NCBI GenBank assembly: GCA_023245755.1
Contig: JAHFJQ010000002.1
Span: 1-21,548, forward strand
DNA from: an archaeon
GTDB taxonomy: Archaea > Nanobdellota > Nanobdellia > SCGC-AAA011-G17 > GW2011-AR17
DNA length: 21,548 bases
Direction of reading: 5' to 3'
Part shown: positions 1 to 4,963 of the stretch, in pieces
How positions within the stretch are numbered: the first letter of the stretch is position 1
Layout of the letters: each line of letters begins with the position of its first letter
Notes under the pieces: generated by a model
The model's input: only the letters and a program-made list of their open reading frames with translations
Database searches by the model: none
Told to the model about the DNA's origin: nothing
Program-made: the position numbers and the translations under genes

Positions 1-56
1 TTTAGGAGTAAAAAAGTTCTGCATGTACACCTCTCTTGTATTCTTAGGAAGGAAGG

Positions 57-65
57 TTTATAAAT
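57..65 (+). promoter_or_regulatory. TATA box for the acdB-like gene
   Basis: The AT-rich box TTTATAAAT follows a purine-rich BRE-like stretch (GGAAGG). Its centre lies about 26 nt before the ATG at 87. In archaea transcription starts about 25 nt after the TATA centre, so the mRNA should begin at or next to the start codon, which makes it leaderless. No Shine-Dalgarno sequence precedes the ATG. Nothing codes convincingly in bases 1-86. Confidence 0.7.
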
Positions 66-86
66 GTTTTTGCCTACAGTACTCTT

Positions 87-725
87 ATGCAAAAGGGAGT
101 GTACACAGAAGAGATTGCTGAGAATTTTCTTCGCGCATATGCTCCTGTTGCAAAACATTTACTTACGGATTCTTTTGATGATGCATTGCAAGCAGTGAAA
201 AAAATAGGTTTCCCGGCAGTTTTAAAAATTATTTCTCCCGATGCTCTCCATAAGTCGGATATTGGTGGAGTACGTTTTGTAAAAAACTTTGAAGAGCTTC
301 GTGAAGAATACCAAGCTTTACTAGAAATTGTTCATAAAAAGAAACTTCGTTTTCAAGGAATTCTTGTACAGGAATACATTGAAGGCACCTATGTTCTTAT
401 AGGGCTAAAAAAAGATGCTAGCTTTGGGCATGTGCTTGTTTTTGGTATTGGAGGCATTTATACTGAGCTTCTCAAGGATGTTTCTTTTCGTGTTTGTCCC
501 ATTACTTTAGAAGATGCAGAGGATATGATACAAGAACTTAAAATGAAAAGTTTACTCTTAGGATATAGGGGAACTAAGCCTGTAAATCTTTCCCTTCTGA
601 AGAAAACGCTTGTTTCTGTGTCCAAAATCCCCTTAAGGCATAAAGAGATTCAAGAAATGGATATTAACCCTTTTGTGATTAATCATACAAAGGGTTTTGT
701 CGTTGATGCACGTATGGTGGTATAG
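87..725 (+). CDS. acdB: ADP-forming acetyl/acyl-CoA synthetase, beta (ATP-grasp) subunit
   Basis: This 212-residue protein is close to the usual length of the separate beta subunit of archaeal ADP-forming acyl-CoA synthetase, which makes ATP from acyl-CoA, ADP and phosphate in the cytosol. Visible signatures are PDALHKSDIGGV (residues 51-62, with the family's His-Lys-Ser-Asp at 55-58), FGIGGIYTELLKDVSFR in the middle, the LGYRGTKP segment, and EMDINPFVIN with a terminal VDARMVV, all typical of the ATP-grasp_5 domain. The alpha (CoA-binding, phospho-His) subunit is not in the window and may lie upstream. One oddity is that the usual acidic residue after the Gly in the G-x-E segment is replaced (EGTYVLIGL). 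The ATG sits 26 nt after a TATA box. The next gene starts 2 nt after the stop, so the two are probably co-transcribed. Confidence 0.88.
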   Translation: MQKGVYTEEIAENFLRAYAPVAKHLLTDSFDDALQAVKKIGFPAVLKIISPDALHKSDIGGVRFVKNFEELREEYQALLEIVHKKKLRFQGILVQEYIEGTYVLIGLKKDASFGHVLVFGIGGIYTELLKDVSFRVCPITLEDAEDMIQELKMKSLLLGYRGTKPVNLSLLKKTLVSVSKIPLRHKEIQEMDINPFVINHTKGFVVDARMVV

Positions 726-727
726 CT

Positions 728-1420
728 ATGAAAGTGTTCTCCTTGAATACTTGGCTCGTTCCATTTACTTCTCAAGATCGTGTAGAACGAAGAGAAAAGA
801 TAGCAAAATACATCCTCAAAAATAACTTTGACGTTATTACCTTACAAGAAGTTTGGCTTACCAAGGATGTTCATTACTTTGTACAAGCTCTTCAAAAATA
901 CAAGTATTGTGGACAAGAACATTTTTTTCTTAATCCCTCAGGACTTGTCACCTTCTTTAAGGGAGATCTTATTCATACCCATAGAAAAACGTTGCCTCTC
1001 CCCCCCATGCCAAACATCAGTGCTCACTTTGTAAAAAAAGGGTTTCTCCATACACAAATTTCTTGTTCTGGAAAAATATTTGATATTGTGAATACTCACT
1101 TCCAAGACTATAATAACTATAAGTCCCCAGAAAACTGTGCACACCTTTCTTCTTTACAAAAACGATTTAAAGATAGTAAAAGAGTGATCCTTGCAGGGGA
1201 TTTTAATGTAGATAAACAGTTTATTCAAGAGAATAAAACATTTCCTTTCGCTCCAAAACAAAATACCTATTGTATGAAAAACCCTTACGCACAGGATATA
1301 GTCAGAGATATACAATTTGACTATGTTTTCTTTAAAGGTCTACGCGCCAAAAGATCTCAAGTTGTAAAGCAGATTTTTTCTGATCACTATGGCATTGCTG
1401 TAGACTTAGAATATCAGTAG
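728..1420 (+). CDS. Endonuclease/exonuclease/phosphatase (EEP) superfamily hydrolase
   Basis: The 230-residue protein carries a full EEP catalytic set: Asn7 (SLNTW), Glu41 in TLQEVW, the NTH motif at 122-124, GDFN at 157-160, Asp198 in FDYVF, and the terminal SDH at 218-220. These residues bind divalent metal and cleave phosphodiester or phosphomonoester bonds. The family includes AP endonucleases, DNase I, neutral sphingomyelinases and phosphoinositide phosphatases. The short form and the overall look are closest to the sphingomyelinase/nuclease branch, but the substrate cannot be told from the sequence. There is no signal peptide or membrane segment, so it is probably cytosolic. It starts 2 nt after the acdB-like stop with no TATA box or Shine-Dalgarno at the right place, which suggests translation by reinitiation in a two-gene operon. 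Confidence 0.82.
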   Translation: MKVFSLNTWLVPFTSQDRVERREKIAKYILKNNFDVITLQEVWLTKDVHYFVQALQKYKYCGQEHFFLNPSGLVTFFKGDLIHTHRKTLPLPPMPNISAHFVKKGFLHTQISCSGKIFDIVNTHFQDYNNYKSPENCAHLSSLQKRFKDSKRVILAGDFNVDKQFIQENKTFPFAPKQNTYCMKNPYAQDIVRDIQFDYVFFKGLRAKRSQVVKQIFSDHYGIAVDLEYQ

Positions 1421-1424
1421 AAAA

Positions 1425-1433
1425 CTATTTATT
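1425..1433 (+). promoter_or_regulatory. TATA box for the 105-residue unknown gene
   Basis: CTATTTATT begins 4 nt after the EEP stop codon and is centred about 27 nt before the ATG at 1456. The stretch that follows (1434-1455) is very T-rich and could also end transcription of the EEP operon. Confidence 0.55.
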
Positions 1434-1455
1434 CTCTTTTTGCTTTTCCTTTTCT

Positions 1456-1773
1456 ATGACTGCATTCCTTCTTCAATCTCGCAGAGCCCCAGAAGAATTT
1501 TTAGCAAGAAATGGCATGCATAAGAATTATACTATTCTTGGTGATTTCTATGAAGAAAATTCTAATGCACATGGTGGAAAAGACTACCTTGTAAAAGAGT
1601 TGGAAAAACATCTCAAAAATTATCCCCCAGAAACAGAATACAAACACCTTAAAGATTATTCAGATGATTTGGAACGCATGGAGATATTCTCTGTTCTCCT
1701 TCCTTTAAGTTCTCACCCATATATTGCTTCAAAATATTTTCGTTACCGCGTTTATATTAAAAAACAAAAGTAG
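1456..1773 (+). CDS. Hypothetical protein, 105 residues
   Basis: I do not recognise this family. The protein has 105 residues and is hydrophilic, with charged helical stretches in the middle (GKDYLVKELEKHLKNY), a short hydrophobic patch (FSVLLPLSSHPYIA) and a basic C-terminus ending in IKKQK. No membrane segment, metal-binding cluster or catalytic motif stands out. Support for its being real is the open frame that fills the gap between two genes, the AT-rich codon use like its neighbours, and a TATA box at leaderless distance from this ATG. It is followed after 35 nt by the MFS gene, which has its own TATA box, so the two need not be one operon. Confidence 0.6.
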   Translation: MTAFLLQSRRAPEEFLARNGMHKNYTILGDFYEENSNAHGGKDYLVKELEKHLKNYPPETEYKHLKDYSDDLERMEIFSVLLPLSSHPYIASKYFRYRVYIKKQK

Positions 1774-1777
1774 AAAA

Positions 1778-1787
1778 CTATTTATAG
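1778..1787 (+). promoter_or_regulatory. TATA box for the MFS transporter gene
   Basis: CTATTTATAG lies just after the stop of the preceding gene and is centred about 26 nt before the ATG at 1809. The stop codon plus box (TAGAAAACTATTTAT, 1771-1785) repeats exactly the stop-plus-box sequence at 1418-1432. Confidence 0.6.
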
Positions 1788-1808
1788 AATCCACACTCCT
1801 AACCAGGT

Positions 1809-3017
1809 ATGAGTGACTTTCTTCAATTTCCACAAAAGATTTCCAAAATGGAGGAATTTGGTATTATTGTATTTATTTTATGCCTTGCAATCTCCCTTGT
1901 AGATACGTACTGGGCGGTTTATCTCTATCAGTATACACACAGCGATATTTATGTAGGACTGATATCTACGCTCTTTACTGTTGTTTCTTTTATTAGTTTC
2001 CTTGTTCTTATTCCCCTTTTTGAGAATTATGATAATTCACGGCTGTACCAATGGAGTATTTTTCTTATGGGAATATGTTACATTCTTTTCCTCTTTACAC
2101 AAAGCCTTTGGGTTATTGTTTTATTAGGAATTATATTGAGTATCCTTACTGTCATTCGGATCAATTGTTTTGGTATTATCCTTAAAGAGAACTCCAAAGG
2201 ATCAGAGCTTGCAAAAAATGTGGGAATGACTTTTACCGTTATGAACTTAGGATGGCTTATTGGACCCTTAGTTGCTGCTGCTCTTGCGGAAGTTTATGGA
2301 ATTCCCTTACTTTTTCTTCTTTCAGGTTTTTTTTGTTTGCTCGCTCTCTTTAGCTATAAGCTTTTACATATAGGAGTGAAGACAAAAATAGCTCCTTCCA
2401 GTCAGAAAGAGTTCTTTGCGGGAATTTTAAAATTTTTCAAAGATAAGCATCTTGTTCGTGCATATATTGTCTCTGGTGCTTCTCCTATTTGGTGGGCATT
2501 TGTTTACGTTTACATGCCCATATACATTCTTGAGCAAGGACTAGGAGTACAGTGGGTAGCATATTTTCTTTTTGCAGTGATTGTTCCTATACTTCTGCTG
2601 GAATATTATTTTAATGTGCTTGCAGATAGATTACGCTATAGAAAAACATTCCTTCGAGGGAATTTATTTTTAGCTTTAATCCTGGTTATTGCTTTCTTTA
2701 TTTCAAACATTTATGTATTATTGGGCTTACTTGTTTTAGGAAGTGTAGGTATAGCACTTGTTGAACCTCCTGCCGAATCTTATTTCTTTCTTATCACCCC
2801 AAAAAAGGGTCTAGAAAGAAATTACAGCATTTACAATACTTCCTTAGATGTCTTTGCTATTTTAGGAAAACTTATTGTTGCAGGATCCCTTCTGATTCTT
2901 AGTTTTAAGTATTCCTTCCTTGTTCTTGCACTTTTCTTCTTGTTCTTCGCATGGGTCTCACTCTCTCTTAAGCAAGTCTCTGGGGCAAAGGATAAAAAGA
3001 GAGAAAAACTCTTTTAG
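1809..3017 (+). CDS. Major facilitator superfamily (MFS) transporter
   Basis: The 402-residue protein is strongly hydrophobic, with about 11-12 predicted membrane-spanning helices in two halves joined by a more polar loop around residues 190-215 (GVKTKIAPSSQKEFFAG). Length, helix number and the two-bundle layout fit the MFS. Each half has a polar loop following helices 2-3 and 8-9 (for example ENYDNSRLYQWS and ADRLRYRKTFLRG), which matches the MFS motif-A position. The substrate cannot be told; drug-efflux-like or sugar-exporter-like members would look similar. It should sit in the cytoplasmic membrane with a basic cytosolic tail (KDKKREKLF). The ATG follows a TATA box at 26 nt. truD starts 3 nt after the stop. 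Confidence 0.8.
   Translation: MSDFLQFPQKISKMEEFGIIVFILCLAISLVDTYWAVYLYQYTHSDIYVGLISTLFTVVSFISFLVLIPLFENYDNSRLYQWSIFLMGICYILFLFTQSLWVIVLLGIILSILTVIRINCFGIILKENSKGSELAKNVGMTFTVMNLGWLIGPLVAAALAEVYGIPLLFLLSGFFCLLALFSYKLLHIGVKTKIAPSSQKEFFAGILKFFKDKHLVRAYIVSGASPIWWAFVYVYMPIYILEQGLGVQWVAYFLFAVIVPILLLEYYFNVLADRLRYRKTFLRGNLFLALILVIAFFISNIYVLLGLLVLGSVGIALVEPPAESYFFLITPKKGLERNYSIYNTSLDVFAILGKLIVAGSLLILSFKYSFLVLALFFLFFAWVSLSLKQVSGAKDKKREKLF
2991..2999 (+). promoter_or_regulatory. Possible TATA box for truD inside the MFS gene end
   Basis: GATAAAAAG lies in the last codons of the transporter gene and is centred 26 nt before the truD ATG at 3021. Its spacing matches the other boxes in the window, but the sequence is forced partly by Lys codons, so truD may instead depend on read-through. 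Confidence 0.3.
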
Positions 3018-3020
3018 GCT

Positions 3021-4106
3021 ATGCATATTAAAGAAAGACTAGAAGATTTTTACGTTGAAGAAGTTTTAGATTTACACTTAGAAGATAAGGGAGAATATGG
3101 ATATTTTACTTTAGAAAAGAGAAACTGGACCACATTGAAAGCCTTAGATGCACTCGCACAGGCTATGCATATTACTGTCAAACGATTTGCTGTTGCTGGA
3201 CAAAAAGACAGAAAAGGCATTACCAAGCAATATGTTTCTGTGTATGGTGTGACCGAAGACAAAATTCGGCAAGTACGTATTAAAGATATGCGAGTTGAAT
3301 TCTTAGGCTATGGAAAAAAAGCACTTTCCTTAGGACAATTACGAGGGAATAGATTTCGTATTACTGCACGCGCATTACACAAGCCATTACGAGAAATACA
3401 CTCTATACCCAACTATTTTGATGAACAACGATTTGGAGGATACCGACCTAACTTGCATATCATTGGGAAAAAAATTCTTTTTGGAGAGTATGAAGAAGCG
3501 GTCAAACTGTATCTTTTGTATCCTTTCCAAGGAGAAACCCAAGATTATGTGACTGCACGAAAATGGATGGAAGAACATTGGGGAAATTGGCAAGTAGACA
3601 AATTCCCACGATATTTGTATAATGAACGAAAATTGATATCCTATCTTTCAACGCACCCAGGAGATTTTAAAGGCGCACTACAATCTTTGCCACGACAACT
3701 TTTTACTATGATGACACAATCTTACCAAAGTTATTTGTTTAATATTTCCCTTTCTCGCTATTTGAAAAAGAACTCGAAACAATATTGGGAAAGTAGCTAT
3801 CCTTTGGGAAAGCTAACGTTTGTTGATAGCTACAAAGACATTGATTGGCCACTTGTTGGATATAAAAGTCAACTCTTAGGAGAAGTGAAAGATATTGTTG
3901 AAGAACTGATGAAAGAAGAGAACATTTGGTATGAGACATTTCACTGTGAAATTAGTGCATGCGCTTCTGAGGGACTTACAAGAAAAGCATTTGTGAAAGT
4001 AGAACAATTTTCTTTAGGCGCGTTCAAAGATGGTGTGCAAGAAGTCTCTTTCTTTCTCCCTAAAGGTGCATATGCGACTATTGTGATGAAGGCCTTAGAA
4101 AATTAA
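3021..4106 (+). CDS. truD: tRNA pseudouridine synthase TruD
   Basis: TruD converts a uridine in tRNA (position 13 in the best-known cases) to pseudouridine. The family's catalytic Asp is visible as Asp63 in AVAGQKDRKGITKQ (58-70). The motif LGQLRGNRFRI (104-114) and NYFDEQRFGG (131-140) are further TruD signatures. The C-terminal part contains the SYQSYLFN helix and ends with GAYATIVMKALEN, as in archaeal members. At 361 residues it is somewhat shorter than many archaeal TruD proteins, probably through a trimmed insertion domain after residue 150. It starts 3 nt after the MFS stop. Its stop codon overlaps the stop of the convergent VOC gene in the palindrome TTAA (4103-4106). Confidence 0.93.
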   Translation: MHIKERLEDFYVEEVLDLHLEDKGEYGYFTLEKRNWTTLKALDALAQAMHITVKRFAVAGQKDRKGITKQYVSVYGVTEDKIRQVRIKDMRVEFLGYGKKALSLGQLRGNRFRITARALHKPLREIHSIPNYFDEQRFGGYRPNLHIIGKKILFGEYEEAVKLYLLYPFQGETQDYVTARKWMEEHWGNWQVDKFPRYLYNERKLISYLSTHPGDFKGALQSLPRQLFTMMTQSYQSYLFNISLSRYLKKNSKQYWESSYPLGKLTFVDSYKDIDWPLVGYKSQLLGEVKDIVEELMKEENIWYETFHCEISACASEGLTRKAFVKVEQFSLGAFKDGVQEVSFFLPKGAYATIVMKALEN

Positions 4107-4510
4107 GGCTTATGAAGATAATTGGGATCCATGTAGAAAGGTTCCCAGATGTGCCCATCAAGATCTTCAAAAGCACCACTATACATAAAACCGAGATCTT
4201 GAATTTCACGTGCTTTTTTTGCACCTTCTTGAAGAGCTTTTTTCATCATTTCATCTACTTCTTTATTACTTTCTAAAGATAATGCAAGGAGAACTTCTGT
4301 GTATTTTTTTGCATCAGAGATTTCTTTCTTTGTAAATGTCTGAAAAAATCTTTCAGTAATAAGCATCACGGAAATGTTTTCCGAAACAATCATGGATGCT
4401 GCATTCTCATCTGTAAAATGAGGGTTATAGGTAAAACCTAAACTGGAGAAAAAATCCATTGATTTCTTTAGATCTTTTACTGGAAGATTGACAAAGATTT
4501 GTTTTACCAT
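4103..4510 (-). CDS. VOC (glyoxalase/bleomycin-resistance fold) protein, COG3607-like
   Basis: The 135-residue protein starts MVKQIFVNLPVKDLKKS and has the segments FTDENAASMIVS (32-43), FFQTFTKKEISDA (55-67) and SGAFEDLDGHIWEPFYMD (111-128). These match the small vicinal-oxygen-chelate family annotated as lactoylglutathione-lyase-related (COG3607), which is widespread in bacteria. Glu123 in the WEPF motif occupies the usual metal-ligand position. The actual substrate of this family is not established. The frame is open for 32 codons further upstream, but a TATA box lies 25 nt before this ATG and inside the longer version, and the protein family begins at this Met, so the short start is preferred. 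The close match to a bacterial family in an archaeal context suggests horizontal transfer. Confidence 0.85.
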   Translation of the reverse strand: MVKQIFVNLPVKDLKKSMDFFSSLGFTYNPHFTDENAASMIVSENISVMLITERFFQTFTKKEISDAKKYTEVLLALSLESNKEVDEMMKKALQEGAKKAREIQDLGFMYSGAFEDLDGHIWEPFYMDPNYLHKP

Positions 4511-4530
4511 ACATAAAAAATAGGAATAAA

Positions 4531-4540
4531 GTATATAAAG
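4531..4540 (-). promoter_or_regulatory. TATA box for the VOC gene
   Basis: On the minus strand the sequence reads CTTTATATAC, one of the best TATA matches in the window. Its centre is about 25 nt before the ATG at 4510, which gives a leaderless transcript and fixes the start codon. Confidence 0.7.
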
Positions 4541-4580
4541 ATTTTGAAAGAAAACAATTTTTGAATACATCAACTCCTTC

Positions 4581-4808
4581 CTAAAGAGGATAAGCAGTTT
4601 GTGCAACTCTTAGAGGAAGCTCTTCACGATCAAATTGTCTGTTTGTACCGTGCCCATCAGTCTTTTTTCCTGTTCGAAGAATAATGTGTTGTGCTTCTCT
4701 TCCAGCATAGGTACCTTCAAAGGTATAGCCGTCTAGTCTTACAGCATACACTCTCCCGTTAATAAGAGGTTTGCCATCAGAATCTGTAACTAGATCATCA
4801 ATTGCCAT
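4581..4808 (-). CDS. Hypothetical small protein, 75 residues
   Basis: I do not recognise the family. The 75-residue protein begins MAIDDLVTDSDGKPLINGRV. It has an alternating polar/hydrophobic pattern with many Gly and short strands (VYAVRLDGYTFEGTYAG, then HIILRTGKK), which suggests a small all-beta barrel; an Sm/LSm-like or SH3-like fold is possible but unproven. The frame is open 51 codons further, to a TTG at 4961, but that part is Pro-rich, overlaps the divergent lhr promoter and contains a strong TATA box at the leaderless distance from the ATG at 4808. I therefore take 4808 as the start. The VOC gene lies 70 nt downstream with its own promoter. Confidence 0.6.
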   Translation of the reverse strand: MAIDDLVTDSDGKPLINGRVYAVRLDGYTFEGTYAGREAQHIILRTGKKTDGHGTNRQFDREELPLRVAQTAYPL

Positions 4809-4830
4809 AGAAGGTTTTTGTTCTCTTTTG

Positions 4831-4840
4831 TTATATAAAG
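4831..4840 (-). promoter_or_regulatory. TATA box for the 75-residue unknown gene
   Basis: On the minus strand the sequence reads CTTTATATAA, nearly identical to the VOC promoter. The centre is about 27 nt before the ATG at 4808. It lies inside the longer TTG-started reading frame and argues against that longer version. Confidence 0.65.
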
Positions 4841-4931
4841 GTTTGGTTGCATTATACTGCACACTTGAGGTTGCACAAGCCTTATATAGCTCTCGAGGGG
4901 GTTTTTGGACAGGCGGCAGCTCCACGCAGGA

Positions 4932-4940
4932 CTTAAAAAG
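4932..4940 (+). promoter_or_regulatory. TATA-like box for lhr
   Basis: CTTAAAAAG is centred about 28 nt before the lhr ATG at 4964. It resembles the boxes assigned to the 229-residue gene (CTTAAAAG) and trpS. The left arm of a 7-bp inverted repeat overlaps it. Confidence 0.5.
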
Positions 4941-4955
4941 AGACTCTATCTCTTT
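4937..4955. repeat. 7-bp perfect inverted repeat over the lhr promoter
   Basis: AAAGAGA (4937-4943), a 5-nt spacer CTCTA, then TCTCTTT (4949-4955) form a perfect inverted repeat. It runs from the TATA box to 9 nt before the lhr start codon, a classic place for a dimeric repressor to block TBP/TFB binding or initiation. It could also arise by chance in sequence of this composition. Confidence 0.4.
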
Positions 4956-4963
4956 ATACAAGC

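Larger units (their letters stand above)
4841..4963. other. Divergent intergenic region with a GC-rich patch upstream of lhr
   Basis: About 120 nt separate the minus-strand TATA box from the lhr start. It contains a second plus-strand TATA-like sequence (CTTATATAG, 4881-4889). A distinctly GC-rich block follows at about 4889-4931, with CTCGAGGGGG and GGCGGCAGC, in an otherwise AT-rich genome. The lhr-proximal TATA box and an inverted repeat come next. The upstream TATA box would start a transcript near 4910, giving lhr a 5' leader of about 50 nt or making a small RNA. No tRNA or box C/D features were found in it. Confidence 0.4.

Noticed and set aside
4511..4606. N-terminal extension of the VOC reading frame (32 extra codons)
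   Set aside because: It is hydrophobic and unlike the family, and it contains the strong TATA box at 4531-4540; the family begins at the Met encoded at 4510.
4809..4961. Longer TTG-started version of the 75-residue protein
   Set aside because: The extra part is Pro-rich and of different composition, overlaps the lhr promoter, and contains the TATA box at 4831-4840.
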